Shown piece by piece: positions 46,004 through 54,970 of a DNA stretch of 64,000 bases (positions are counted from its first letter, which is position 1; each line of letters opens with the position of its first letter). Location of the stretch: assembly GCF_024129865.1 (NCBI RefSeq), contig NZ_JAMYFE010000014.1, positions 62,001 through 126,000 on the forward strand, written 5' to 3'. The notes under the pieces were generated by a model. The model saw only the letters and a program-made list of their open reading frames with translations, was not told where the DNA came from and did not search any database. The DNA comes from Stieleria tagensis. GTDB taxonomy: Bacteria > Planctomycetota > Planctomycetia > Pirellulales > Pirellulaceae. A program made the translations under genes and the position numbers.

Positions 46004-47197
46004 GTGACCGATCGATTGCGCGAATCTGTCTCTGCTCCACACCACCGCAGCGCTGCAACGCTGGCCGGTTGGCTGTCGGTTTGTTTGCTGGTCGGCGTGG
46101 TGGGCTGCCGCGGTCGGGCTCAGCAGGAAATGTACCAAGCCAAGTTGACGCAAGAGATTCGTGTCTTAGAGGATCAACTGTATGACGCGGATTACCAAAA
46201 TCGTGTGCTGCGCGATGAATTGGAACGCGCCAGCAATGCGGCCAACGACGCCGCGCTGAAAAACTCAGACCGCTCGGCGCAAAATTCGCCCGCCAAACCC
46301 GCTCCGTCCGCCAAATCCGGACCGAGCGACATCGGCCCGATCGAACCCTCGCCGCCGAACGCGTCGGATGCTAGCAAGACCGACTCGGATCCCAAGTCGA
46401 CTGAGAACCCGTTTCAGGACGATCCGGAACCGGGTGCGGCGCCGGCGTTGGGCTTGCCGCAACCACCAGCGGTCGATGAAACACTGTTGCCTGATGAACC
46501 GCAGCCACTACAAGATCCGCCGAGTCCGGGTTTGCAGATGCCATCGGGAGCGGCACCGCTGCCGATTCCTGACCCGAGCAATCATTCCGAATCGACGGCG
46601 CCAAAGTCACCGGAGCTGGTTCCGCCGGGTGATGTCGAATCGTTGGATTCGCCGTTGATCGAGGGCGAAGTCAAGCCGCCTGAGTCGGAGCCGAGCGATC
46701 CGCCGGGCCGGGTGATTATTCCACCGGGAACCAAAACGATGCAGTTTGACGCTCCGCAGCAAGCCGAGCCGTTGCCGATTCCTGATCATTTAGAATTGCA
46801 TGATGGTTTGTCGGGGGGGCATCGCTCCGAACCAGGCAGCGAGGTTGACGGCCTGTATTTGGTGGTGGTCGTCGAAGATGAAGAAGGCAATTCACTTTCG
46901 TTGACAAACTATGAAGTCGACGCGGAGATGACCGTCGTGGTCCTGGATCCACATGACGAATCAGAGGACCCACGGGTGGGTAGCTGGACGTTTACGCCCG
47001 ATGAAGTCCGCAAACTGATCCACAAGGCTCCGGTTGATGGGATTCACGTTCCGATCGCTTGGCAAGATCGCATTCCCAGCGGCGATGACGTGATTGTGCA
47101 CATTCGGATGACGGCCGCCGAAGACGAGATGCGGTGCCAAGGCAAACTGCGACTGGAACAATCGGTCGCGAATTCTCATTGGTTACCGCGAGGATGA
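46004..47197 (+). CDS. Lipoprotein with coiled coil and Pro-rich linker, unknown function
   Basis: The frame is open from 45881, but a signal-peptide logic points to GTG 46004 or TTG 46016. The hydrophobic segment LAGWLSVCLLVGVVGC ends in a lipobox. A predicted coiled coil follows (MYQAKLTQEIRVLEDQLYDA), then about 170 residues very rich in Pro, Ser, Asp and Glu. A folded C-terminal domain of about 130 residues begins near LYLVVVVEDEEGNSL and contains DVIVHIRMTAAEDEM. The layout suggests a periplasm-spanning tether with a terminal beta domain. No family is recognised. Its start lies about 150 bp from the repeat array. Confidence 0.7.
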   Translation: MTDRLRESVSAPHHRSAATLAGWLSVCLLVGVVGCRGRAQQEMYQAKLTQEIRVLEDQLYDADYQNRVLRDELERASNAANDAALKNSDRSAQNSPAKPAPSAKSGPSDIGPIEPSPPNASDASKTDSDPKSTENPFQDDPEPGAAPALGLPQPPAVDETLLPDEPQPLQDPPSPGLQMPSGAAPLPIPDPSNHSESTAPKSPELVPPGDVESLDSPLIEGEVKPPESEPSDPPGRVIIPPGTKTMQFDAPQQAEPLPIPDHLELHDGLSGGHRSEPGSEVDGLYLVVVVEDEEGNSLSLTNYEVDAEMTVVVLDPHDESEDPRVGSWTFTPDEVRKLIHKAPVDGIHVPIAWQDRIPSGDDVIVHIRMTAAEDEMRCQGKLRLEQSVANSHWLPRG

Positions 47198-47243
47198 GTC
47201 TGCGGTCGTAGTGGAGAATCGGCTGTGTCGCTATGCTAGCGGG

Positions 47244-48497
47244 ATGAACTCAAATCAATTAGAAGCCAAAGAACCCGCGCTGGCCAGTTTCGACGACATG
47301 GATTTGTCGCCTGTCATGCGCCGAGCGCTCGCCCACGCCGGTTTTAAAAATCCCTCACCGATCCAAGCGGAATTGATCCCGCACGCTCTGGAAGGCCTGG
47401 ATGTGATCGGCCAAGCCCGCACCGGGACCGGAAAAACGGCCGCATTTTCGATTCCGATTCTCGAGCAGCTCGATTCCTTGGACGACTGCCGCGACCCCCA
47501 AGCGATCATTGTGGTGCCGACCCGGGAATTGGCTGACCAGGTGGGGCGTGAAGCCCAACGGTTGGCCTATGGCGTGCCCACCGAAATCGCAGTTTTGGCT
47601 GGCGGCAAAAACATTCGAACCCAGCTTCGGCAGCTTGAAAACGGCGTGCAGATCGTTGTCGGTACCCCGGGCCGGTTGCACGACCATCTACAGCGTCGAT
47701 CGCTGCGGACCAAAGACGTCTGGTGCGTGGTGCTCGATGAAGCCGACCGGATGTTGGACATCGGCTTTCGTCCCCAGATCGAACGAATTCTCCGCAAGTG
47801 TCCGCGCGACCGCCAGACGTTACTGTTGTCGGCCACCCTGCCGCCCACGGTTCAGCGGTTGGCCGAATCGTACATGGTGGATCCGTTGGTGATCGATTGC
47901 TGCAAGAACGAGATGTCGGTGGAGACGATCGAGCAGCATTACTTCACCGTCCCCCAAGACCAAAAGCAAGATTTGTTGGTGGCGTTGCTGGCGCGTGAAA
48001 AACCCCGACAGGCGATCGTGTTTTGCCGCACCCGACGCGGTACCGATCGATTGTGGCGGGCGCTTAGCAAGGACCATCCTTCGTGCGCGGCGATGCACGG
48101 AGACATGGCACAACGCGAACGCGATCGTGTGTTGCAACGACTGCGTGATGGTGATCTAGACATCTTGGTGGCGACTGACGTTGTCGGCCGCGGGATCGAC
48201 ATCACCACGATTTCTCACATCATCAATTACGATGTCCCCGAAGACAGTGACGATTATGTGCACCGCGTCGGCCGAACCGGTCGAATGGGACGCGACGGTG
48301 TGGCGTACACGTTTATCGTTCCTGGCCAGGGCGACGTGTTGACCAGCATCGAGCAACGGATCAACAAACAACTGATTCGCGATTCAATGGACGGCTTTGC
48401 GGCTCCCGAAAGGCCCGCCGAACCGGAACAGAAGAAAGCCGATCCGATGAAAAAGTTGCTGAACCCGATGCACCGCAAAGTCAAACGCCGACGCTAG
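47244..48497 (+). CDS. DEAD-box ATP-dependent RNA helicase
   Basis: This helicase unwinds RNA duplexes in ribosome assembly or mRNA decay. ATG 47244 gives 417 residues. All family motifs are present: FKNPSPIQAELIP (Q motif), ARTGTGKT (motif I, K64), PTRELADQ (Ia), GTPGRL (Ib), VLDEADRMLD (II), SATLP (III), VFCRTRRGTD (IV), DIVVGRGIDI-like VATDVVGRGIDI (V) and HRVGRTGRMGR (VI). A short basic tail ends MHRKVKRRR, which may help RNA binding. It resembles the RhlE subgroup. It lies 46 bp after the lipoprotein gene and may share its transcript. Confidence 0.95.
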   Translation: MNSNQLEAKEPALASFDDMDLSPVMRRALAHAGFKNPSPIQAELIPHALEGLDVIGQARTGTGKTAAFSIPILEQLDSLDDCRDPQAIIVVPTRELADQVGREAQRLAYGVPTEIAVLAGGKNIRTQLRQLENGVQIVVGTPGRLHDHLQRRSLRTKDVWCVVLDEADRMLDIGFRPQIERILRKCPRDRQTLLLSATLPPTVQRLAESYMVDPLVIDCCKNEMSVETIEQHYFTVPQDQKQDLLVALLAREKPRQAIVFCRTRRGTDRLWRALSKDHPSCAAMHGDMAQRERDRVLQRLRDGDLDILVATDVVGRGIDITTISHIINYDVPEDSDDYVHRVGRTGRMGRDGVAYTFIVPGQGDVLTSIEQRINKQLIRDSMDGFAAPERPAEPEQKKADPMKKLLNPMHRKVKRRR

Positions 48498-48506
48498 CGC
48501 CAGCGT

Positions 48507-49286
48507 TCAAAGCGGACGGTTGAAGAGGCTGGCGACCAGCAATTCGTCAGCGCCGGCAGCCGCCAATCGGTGCACATCATCGACGCTCCGAATTCCCCCG
48601 CCGGTGATGTAACGAACCGCCGGTAGCGAGCGTCGCAGTTGGTGGCAGAGCGCGAGGGTGGGCTGGATCGTGGCGTTGCCGACGGCAATCAGGTCCAGAC
48701 CAATGATCGATCGGATCCCCGTTTGACGACAGGCCGCTATCCATTGCTCGATTGTCGTCGAGTTGCTGAGCCACCGCTGTTTTTGAAAGTCAAAACTGAC
48801 GGTCACGCGTTTGACGGGGACGTCGTCCAGGACCGTGTCCAAGAGCGCCGTGCTGTTCGCGGATTCTGTCGCCATCACCAGTTGAAGGTTGGGGAATTGA
48901 TTCAGCAATTCGACCCACTGGGAACGATTCGACCGCCAATGATCGGTGCTGAGACCGAGATCCAGGTAGAGTCGGGTTGCCGAACGCATCAGGCCGCAGA
49001 TTTCGAGCACCAGAGCTTGTTGCCAGCGGGCCGACAGAATGCCATCCAGGTCGGCGACGTAGAATGACGACAGGCCGACAGCGCGGTAGGATTGGGCTAA
49101 GCGACAAGCATCACCGGCAATCGCAATGACGGGATGTCCCGGCGGGAAGAACTGGGCCAACGGTTGATAGCGGTCTCGATGGCCACCCACCGCGTGAACT
49201 GCCTGGCCGCAGCGCAGATCGACCACACCCACCAGACGTCGCAGTAATTCTGGTTGAATCCAATCGGATCGAAATGGGGCATCCAC
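48507..49286 (-). CDS. HisA-like TIM-barrel protein (COG1411 type)
   Basis: A 259-residue barrel related to the histidine-pathway isomerase HisA but not HisA itself. The opening VGVVDLRCGQAVHAVGGHRD, then FYVADLDGIL, LDLGLS and the terminal YITGGGIRSVDDVHRLAAAG and ADELLVASLFN show the fold and its C-terminal phosphate site. The canonical two-Asp pattern of HisA is only partly kept. Similar stand-alone HisA-like proteins occur in methanogens, methylotrophs and planctomycetes that use methanopterin or methanofuran cofactors. A link to cofactor synthesis is inferred, not shown. The GTG start directly follows the stop of the upstream DUF2617 gene. Confidence 0.72.
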   Translation of the reverse strand: MDAPFRSDWIQPELLRRLVGVVDLRCGQAVHAVGGHRDRYQPLAQFFPPGHPVIAIAGDACRLAQSYRAVGLSSFYVADLDGILSARWQQALVLEICGLMRSATRLYLDLGLSTDHWRSNRSQWVELLNQFPNLQLVMATESANSTALLDTVLDDVPVKRVTVSFDFQKQRWLSNSTTIEQWIAACRQTGIRSIIGLDLIAVGNATIQPTLALCHQLRRSLPAVRYITGGGIRSVDDVHRLAAAGADELLVASLFNRPL

Positions 49287-49835
49287 TCAATCGGGCAACG
49301 AGAATAGCGATTCGACTTTGACGATCGCATAGTCGTCGGGGAAGGTGTGGATCGCTTGCACGAGCATCGAACGTTGGCGGGTTTCGATGTTGACGTAGCT
49401 GAGCGCGCCCAATGACATGCGGCCACTGGCATCAAAGGTATGCAACAAGCCTTCGGTCGGTTGTTTGCAGAGTTGTTGTTGGACCATGAAGAACATGTCG
49501 GGATCAACCGGTTCCAACTGGAAATGAGTTTGATACCCGACGCCCAATCGGCACTCGGCTTTCTCGGTACGACTGCCTTTGAGCGAACGGCTGATCAAAC
49601 AACGTTTGCTCGGCAGCGGCTGGTGAGCACTGGTTGCGACTTCGCAAATGGTCACCGGTGCTGAACCGGTGGTGTTCCAAGTGATCACGTGGCCACAATT
49701 GGTGATGTTGACCTGAGCGTGATAGGCACTTCGCTCGATACGACGGGTGCGATGCACGCGATAAAGTTCGGGGTGAAGCGAACGACTGAACACGTGAAAC
49801 GCGAGTTCGGCGACTTTGGGGCGAACCGAGAGCAC
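49287..49835 (-). CDS. DUF2617 family protein
   Basis: A soluble 182-residue protein with the DUF2617 pattern: VRPKVAELAFHVFSRSLHPE at the start, NCGHVITWNTTG, ECRLGVGYQTHFQLEPVDPD, and LSYVNIETRQRSMLVQAIHT near the end. Its function is not known. The start is GTG 49835. A TATAAT box (49931-49936, minus strand) lies about 95 bases upstream and is a plausible promoter. The stop TGA is followed at once by the start of the HisA-like gene, so the two are almost certainly one operon. Confidence 0.82.
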   Translation of the reverse strand: MLSVRPKVAELAFHVFSRSLHPELYRVHRTRRIERSAYHAQVNITNCGHVITWNTTGSAPVTICEVATSAHQPLPSKRCLISRSLKGSRTEKAECRLGVGYQTHFQLEPVDPDMFFMVQQQLCKQPTEGLLHTFDASGRMSLGALSYVNIETRQRSMLVQAIHTFPDDYAIVKVESLFSLPD

Positions 49836-50153
49836 AGGCGGATTTCCAAGATCGACGGAGACGAGGACTGGTGGCTGAGAAACGGCCAGCCGATGACGTG
49901 GCTTTTTCGCAGGACCAGCAATAACAAATGATTATAACACGCGACCGCGGTCGCAATTGCCGAGTGATTCGTCGCTTTTCCGATTCGAAGTGACGGGTCA
50001 GGCTCTCGGCAAATCGCCTGATGCACGTCATTATAGATGGCCGAGCGAACTGGGCAGAAGAGCGTTTATCGTCGCAATATGAAAGAATTGCATTTTGCCA
50101 GTTCACCCTCAGATTCCCATTGACAGACAGTCCCGTTGTATCCCGGCGTGCCC
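49836..50153. other. Divergent intergenic region between the DUF2617 and pabA-type genes
   Basis: Apart from the candidate promoter and palindrome at 49931-49954 I see no gene or repeat here. A plus-strand promoter for the glutaminase gene should lie in the right half. Confidence 0.5.
49931..49954 (-). promoter_or_regulatory. Candidate promoter with adjoining 14-bp palindrome for the DUF2617/HisA-like operon
   Basis: On the minus strand a perfect -10 box TATAAT preceded by TGT occupies 49931-49936. Immediately upstream lies GCGACCGCGGTCGC (49941-49954), a perfect palindrome that covers the spacer between the -10 and any -35 box. That is a good place for a repressor or activator site. No consensus -35 was found. 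Confidence 0.4.
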
Positions 50154-50732
50154 ATGGTCATCGTGATCGATAACTACGATTCGTTTACTTACAATCTCGT
50201 ACAACGGCTTGGCGAAATAGACGCCAACACCGATGTGCGAGTGTTCCGCAACGACGAATTGTCAATCGAGCAATTGCAATCGCTTTCGCCGCAGCGGATT
50301 TTGGTCTCGCCCGGTCCCTGCACTCCCAACGAAGCCGGGGTGAGTGTGGAATGCGTGAAACACTTTGCCGGAAAGATTCCGATCCTCGGTGTTTGCTTGG
50401 GGCATCAATCGATCGGCCAGGCCTATGGCGGTTCGATCATACGGGCACCGCAGTTGATGCATGGAAAAACCGACCAGATCGTTCATGACGGCAAAGGATT
50501 GTTCGCGGGGCTAAGCAATCCGTTCACGGCAACGCGTTATCACAGTTTGGTGATCGACCCTAACACGGTGCCAGATTGTTTAGAGATCACGGCCTGGACC
50601 GACACCGGTGGTCAACGACAAATCATGGGCGTCCGTCACAAGACGTTTCAATTGGAGGGATGGCAATTTCATCCGGAAAGTTTTCTGACGCAGCCGGGTG
50701 TCGATCTGTTGACGAGATTCCTGCGGTGGTAG
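50154..50732 (+). CDS. pabA: Glutamine amidotransferase subunit of anthranilate/aminodeoxychorismate synthase
   Basis: A class I glutaminase that hydrolyses glutamine and passes ammonia to a chorismate-using partner, making anthranilate or 4-amino-4-deoxychorismate. ATG 50154 gives 192 residues, the family norm. The triad is visible: C81 in GVCLGHQSIGQAYGG, H173 and E175 in GWQFHPES. The start VIVIDNYDSFTYNLVQRLGE and VSPGPCTP are typical. TrpG and PabA cannot be separated with confidence, and the protein may serve both pathways. No TrpE/PabB lies nearby. p-Aminobenzoate is a precursor of both folate and methanopterin. Confidence 0.9.
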   Translation: MVIVIDNYDSFTYNLVQRLGEIDANTDVRVFRNDELSIEQLQSLSPQRILVSPGPCTPNEAGVSVECVKHFAGKIPILGVCLGHQSIGQAYGGSIIRAPQLMHGKTDQIVHDGKGLFAGLSNPFTATRYHSLVIDPNTVPDCLEITAWTDTGGQRQIMGVRHKTFQLEGWQFHPESFLTQPGVDLLTRFLRW

Positions 50733-51481
50733 CCGATCGCCTGAGACTGTTGATGGTTGTCGTCTGTTGGACGGTTGGTTTTGATTCACCCACCAGTCCG
50801 GCCGCCACACCACAACAGGTTGCTCCGCCAGTGGAGACCGTCGACGACGCGACGGAAAAAATCTCGCTCGCGGATTTGCCGTCTCCACCTCCAACGCTCG
50901 CCAGCCTGATCGAACAGGGGGATGTGAAATTTGTCACCGGTGGGCAACCGGTTTCAAATGCCGACACCTTGCCAGCGGCGGGGCGGTTGGCCGGTGAGAC
51001 TCGTTTTACCTTTCGATATCACTACAACAGCCGGGCGCGCTGGAGTTTGATCAGACGTCGCGGGTCAGAATCCAGCGATCAAGCTGACGTGCAAATCCGT
51101 GTGCGTTTCCGTTCCATCAAAATGACGACCACACACGAAGTCTGGTTGAAAGATCCACCACCGCCGGAACGATTCTGGGACGACCGGGTGGTGTTGCACG
51201 AATTTGACCACGTTCGTCTTTCATCCGACCCCCGAATCGAACAACAGTTTCGTGACTCCGTGGATCGATTGAAGTCGTTTCGCGTTGCACTAGCAGAGGT
51301 CGCCGGCGACGACGGACAAATCAGTAAGGTCAAAGTGCAAGCGTTGATCGAGGCTCGAATGCAGGAATCACTTTCCAGCACGACCGAATATGTGCGGATC
51401 CGCTACCTGGAATTAGACCGATTGACCCAGCATGGATTGCGACCTTTGCCCGACGATGCGGGACTGTTTCAAACGCCATGA
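50726..51481 (+). CDS. Secreted putative zinc-site (HEFDH) protein, DUF922-like
   Basis: The open frame extends back to 50576 inside the glutaminase gene, but GTG 50726, overlapping that stop, gives a sensible N-terminus with a hydrophobic signal segment (LRLLMVVVCWTVGFDSP). The protein is then about 251 residues. A motif VVLHEFDHVRLSSDP near residue 160 fits the HExxH zinc-peptidase pattern and resembles DUF922-type proteins. A downstream glutamate in EYVRIRYLELDRLT could complete the site. Protease activity is inferred only. Overlap with the glutaminase suggests translational coupling, though the functions seem unrelated. Confidence 0.62.
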   Translation: MVADRLRLLMVVVCWTVGFDSPTSPAATPQQVAPPVETVDDATEKISLADLPSPPPTLASLIEQGDVKFVTGGQPVSNADTLPAAGRLAGETRFTFRYHYNSRARWSLIRRRGSESSDQADVQIRVRFRSIKMTTTHEVWLKDPPPPERFWDDRVVLHEFDHVRLSSDPRIEQQFRDSVDRLKSFRVALAEVAGDDGQISKVKVQALIEARMQESLSSTTEYVRIRYLELDRLTQHGLRPLPDDAGLFQTP

Positions 51482-51497
51482 TGTCGTCTGTTGATCG

Positions 51498-51959
51498 TCA
51501 GTGGACATCGGGTGGAACCAAAGCGCCCGGGACGATGTTGATGTCCATCGTATTTTCATCTTCAAACCGCTTCATGCGGTCCTCAAATTCTTGATCGCTT
51601 TCTGCATCGGGAATGTTCAGACCCGAGTCCTTATCTGACGGGTCATCAGGTGTAGCATCGGAATCTGGCTGACCGAGCGGGTCAATTTGTCGGCGATCCT
51701 GAATCGCGTCGGCAACCTCCGAGTCGACTTTGTCCGACAGGCTGGGTTTCCTTGCACCACCGGGATCGAACACGCTGCCCACGCGCCCCTGGTTCCGATC
51801 GGTGCGTTCCCAAACACCGCCATAGGCAGCATAGGCCCGGTCTTCGTCGTCACAGCACAATCGGCAGCCGGTTGAAAGCAACAGGAGAAGAACGAGCAGC
51901 GGGAAACAGAGTCGTGAAACTCTGTGAATCGCACAGCGCGTTGCAAGTGGTCGTTTCAT
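51498..51959 (-). CDS. Small acidic lipoprotein conserved in planctomycetes
   Basis: ATG 51959 gives 153 residues starting KRPLATRCAIHR, then a leucine-rich signal segment ending LLLLLSTGC, a good lipobox. The mature part begins RLCCDDEDRAYAAYGGVWER and contains NQGRVGSVFDPGG, a pattern I associate with small planctomycete lipoproteins. The remainder is Asp/Glu/Pro-rich and probably disordered. Function is unknown. It is convergent with the HEFDH gene, with 16 bp between the stops. Confidence 0.72.
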   Translation of the reverse strand: MKRPLATRCAIHRVSRLCFPLLVLLLLLSTGCRLCCDDEDRAYAAYGGVWERTDRNQGRVGSVFDPGGARKPSLSDKVDSEVADAIQDRRQIDPLGQPDSDATPDDPSDKDSGLNIPDAESDQEFEDRMKRFEDENTMDINIVPGALVPPDVH

Positions 51960-52023
51960 CGCGTCAGACCTTGAATATCCCGGCATTGGTTCCGATTGGG
52001 CCCTGAATCCAGGGCGCAATAAA

Positions 52024-52052
52024 AATGGCACCCACGTCTAGCAGGTGCCATT
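52024..52052 (-). terminator. Rho-independent terminator
   Basis: A perfect 9-bp stem (AATGGCACC with its complement) closes an 11-base loop and is followed on the minus strand by TTTATT, with further T inside the stem base. It lies about 60 bp downstream of the minus-strand gene ending at 52113. Confidence 0.82.
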
Positions 52053-52112
52053 AGTATCGGTTGTGCGGGTCAGAGGCTTTAGGAAAGATTTGACGCCTCG
52101 GTGACGGACGCG

Positions 52113-52655
52113 TTATTGACGTATAGCGCGGATGGCATAGGTGATTTTTTCACCCATGATTTTGACGGCATTTTCGATCCGTGGTGCCGTGCCCAATTGG
52201 TCGCCGATGCCCGGTAGCGACATGACGCAGAACAGCACCAGCACAAATCCTCCATAGGCGGCGCTGCTATTCATTGCCGAATCCTGCGAAATCACACGTG
52301 ATCCTCGGCAGAATGGCAAACGGAATGCCCAGCGTTCTTTGGGTTCGTATTCGCGAAGGATGACGACATGAAGCCGGGCTTCACCATTCTCGGAATCGAT
52401 GAAATCTTCGGTTAACAACTGGATCCGGCGATCATCGTATCGCAGTTCGTAACGGTATCCGGAGCTGATTTTTTTGGCGAGTGAGCGAGGGAGTCCCAGC
52501 GTGAACCCGTTGCCCGACGTTTCCCGAACCTGGACTTTCCACCAGCGCCGCCCGACGTGCATTTGGGCCTCGCTATTACCGATGACTTTGCAGCGATAGG
52601 TCGCAGCCTGATTCTCAACCGGAGTAGGGATCGTGTTGTAGGAGTATTCGGACAT
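52113..52655 (-). CDS. Small membrane-anchored protein, possibly PilZ-like
   Basis: A 180-residue protein from ATG 52655. The first 110 residues are beta-rich (YRCKVIGNSEAQMHVGRRWW, VQVRETSGNGFTLGLPRSLA) and look like a small barrel such as PilZ, but the diagnostic RxxxR and DxSxxG motifs of c-di-GMP binding are not clearly present. A single hydrophobic segment (GGFVLVLFCVMSLPGIG) near residues 133-150 would anchor the protein. No family is assigned. A terminator follows directly, so this is probably a single-gene unit. Confidence 0.6.
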   Translation of the reverse strand: MSEYSYNTIPTPVENQAATYRCKVIGNSEAQMHVGRRWWKVQVRETSGNGFTLGLPRSLAKKISSGYRYELRYDDRRIQLLTEDFIDSENGEARLHVVILREYEPKERWAFRLPFCRGSRVISQDSAMNSSAAYGGFVLVLFCVMSLPGIGDQLGTAPRIENAVKIMGEKITYAIRAIRQ

Positions 52656-52948
52656 CGTGCGGGCAACCGTTCAAGTGTGTTCTGCCAAGAATGACTCGGT
52701 CGACGCGCAAAAGTCGCGCGCGACAGATGGAGGAACGTTGAAACGCTAGCTCGAAAATCCCAACGACAGCTTGACCGAAGCCTTCGAGGGCATGGAATTC
52801 ATTGGCAAAGTGTGCCGGTTGTAGCGGTTGAACCTGGCATAACAGCTCGACCGAATATTAGGGTCCTAAGCTGTCGAACTGGATCATGGGGGATCGTCCG
52901 GGTGGATTGACCGGCGTCCTGGCGTTTGACTCAAGCGGTAAGGTTTGG

Positions 52949-54970
52949 ATGCCAGCAAGAATTGTCTTTTTAGCCATCGTGATGATGACGTCGATTCTGG
53001 CGCACGGGTCTCGCTGCGCGGCACAGCAGGCGTCCGATTTGCTTTGGTCCAGCCCCGTTCATCGCGATGCTTGGGGCGATTCCGGGCTGGGACGCGATCG
53101 AATGCCGAATTATCACCCGCCCGCGCCGCTGTATCAGACCCCATCGTTGCATCGACACCCGGTCGGCGACGGCGGGCCACGCATGAGCGTCGCAGAACTG
53201 CGCGACGCGTTTCGCCATCGGCAATCTGCCGACGGCGGCGACCCGCTGGAAAATCTGGGAGCGGCTCGACCCCACACCGAAACTGCGGCGACCAATCCAG
53301 CAGCTGCAATCAACCCAGCGGGGGCTGACCCGCATGAAAAACTATGGACCGAGGATTGTTATCCATCGGCGGAATCCTGTCGCGTCTGTCACCCGACGCA
53401 ATATGAACAATGGCGTTCCAGCGGGCATGCCTATGCATCGGTGTCGCCGATGTTCAATCGGTTCGAGCAGGCGATGACCGAGTTGTCCGAAGGCACGGTG
53501 GGCAGTTTTTGTGTCCGCTGTCATTCCCCGGTGCAGACCCAGTTGAAACTCTCTCGTGCCGCTAGCATCTTGGATGCCCCACCGGTCGTCCGCGAAGGTG
53601 TGACATGCATTGCGTGCCACCGAGTGAACGAACACTACTGGCGCAGCAACGGAGACCGTCGCATTTTGCCTGGAAATCTGCATGCACCGGTTTACGGAGG
53701 CCGCGGTGGCGAGGGCGTGGACCAGGCGATCGCCAATGCGGATCAGCTGAAACTGAAACTGTCGCCTGACGACCAAGGTCCCGGCCAAGCCATCCACTTG
53801 GAAGGACGATTCTTTCAACCGCTGACCAACAGTGATGTGTGTGCGTCATGTCACCAAGTGGCGGTGCAGCCCGGGATCGCGCTAGAAGTTGTTCATGCCC
53901 AGTATCGCAACGGGCCGGCCGCCGAACGAGGCATCACCTGCCAACAGTGTCACATGGGCGCGGTTCCCGGAAAGCCGGCGGGCTATGAACTGGATTTTGT
54001 CGCTCACCTGGGTGGCAAACCGTTTGGCGAGAAACGCAAACAATCCAATCACCAGTTTTGGGGCCCTGGTTATTCCATCGCTCACCCAGGTATTTTCCCC
54101 CACAACCACAAAGCCAACCAATACACGCCACGGCAATGGTTGGCGTTTGACTACCAAGCCGGTTGGGGAACGGAGGCTTTTGAAAACAGCGTGGATTCGA
54201 CGGTGACATTCCCGCCGCCGTGGGACACCAGCGATGACCGCCGGGATGGGCGGAAAATCATTGATGCGAACTTGGACAAATTGCTACAGAAACGCATCAC
54301 CGCCATCCAAACCATGGAGGGTGCGATCAAAATCGACGGCCCCCATTTTCATTTCCCGCCCACAGCCGGACGTCGCCTGCGATTCAACTACCGTGTTAGC
54401 AATACCAGCGAAGGCCACAATTTGCCAACCGGATCGCTCGGCGCTCAGCCGCAACTGTGGTTGAACGTCGCGTTGATCGATCCAGATGGATGCCGGATCT
54501 GGGAAAGTGGCTACCTGGACCAGCATGGTGATCTGGCCGACATGAACTCGGTCGATGTCGCAACACATCGCATCGCTCGGGACAAAAACCTGTTCAATTT
54601 GCAAACGAAATTTCTGATCAACAACGTGCGTGGCACCGATCGGGAAGTTTCTCTGCCGCTGAACTTTTCGCTCGATCAACTTGTGTTTCTGCGGCCCGGT
54701 GCGGTTCCCGTGTCGGTGCTGAATCATCCGCCGTTGATTCGGATGGAGGCGCATTCGATTCCGCCGCTAGACCATCGCACGGCGCACTACAGTGTACCGG
54801 CCAATCTGATGACCAAACCCGGTCTGTATCGATTGAGTGTGCGGATGCGCAACCGCACCGAACCGATGTACTTTATGCGACAGATCAACAGTACGCCTGA
54901 CATGATGCAGCGAATGTTGGACAACACATTAGATCTGCGTTCATCCAGTCATACCTTTCGGGTGCAGTGA
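52949..54970 (+). CDS. Five-heme cytochrome c (cytochrome c554-like)
   Basis: ATG 52949 gives 673 residues with a signal peptide (ARIVFLAIVMMTSILAHGSR, cleavage near CAAQ). A longer frame from 52886 is less natural. Five CxxCH heme-binding motifs are present: CRVCH (C144), CVRCH (C188), CIACH (C220), CASCH (C298) and CQQCH (C331), with extra histidines (SSGHAYA, NEHYW, NHQFWG) as distal-ligand candidates. The spacing recalls the cytochrome c554/c' family. The heme-free C-terminal half (about 430-673) is beta-rich and may bind a partner or substrate. It is a periplasmic electron carrier or oxidoreductase. Its stop overlaps the start of the barrel gene. Confidence 0.9.
   Translation: MPARIVFLAIVMMTSILAHGSRCAAQQASDLLWSSPVHRDAWGDSGLGRDRMPNYHPPAPLYQTPSLHRHPVGDGGPRMSVAELRDAFRHRQSADGGDPLENLGAARPHTETAATNPAAAINPAGADPHEKLWTEDCYPSAESCRVCHPTQYEQWRSSGHAYASVSPMFNRFEQAMTELSEGTVGSFCVRCHSPVQTQLKLSRAASILDAPPVVREGVTCIACHRVNEHYWRSNGDRRILPGNLHAPVYGGRGGEGVDQAIANADQLKLKLSPDDQGPGQAIHLEGRFFQPLTNSDVCASCHQVAVQPGIALEVVHAQYRNGPAAERGITCQQCHMGAVPGKPAGYELDFVAHLGGKPFGEKRKQSNHQFWGPGYSIAHPGIFPHNHKANQYTPRQWLAFDYQAGWGTEAFENSVDSTVTFPPPWDTSDDRRDGRKIIDANLDKLLQKRITAIQTMEGAIKIDGPHFHFPPTAGRRLRFNYRVSNTSEGHNLPTGSLGAQPQLWLNVALIDPDGCRIWESGYLDQHGDLADMNSVDVATHRIARDKNLFNLQTKFLINNVRGTDREVSLPLNFSLDQLVFLRPGAVPVSVLNHPPLIRMEAHSIPPLDHRTAHYSVPANLMTKPGLYRLSVRMRNRTEPMYFMRQINSTPDMMQRMLDNTLDLRSSSHTFRVQ

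Noticed and set aside
52475-52505. GTGAGCGAGGGA match to the family B palindrome inside the 52113 gene
   Set aside because: Only one arm is present, with no second arm or loop, and it encodes ordinary residues (GLPRSLAKK).
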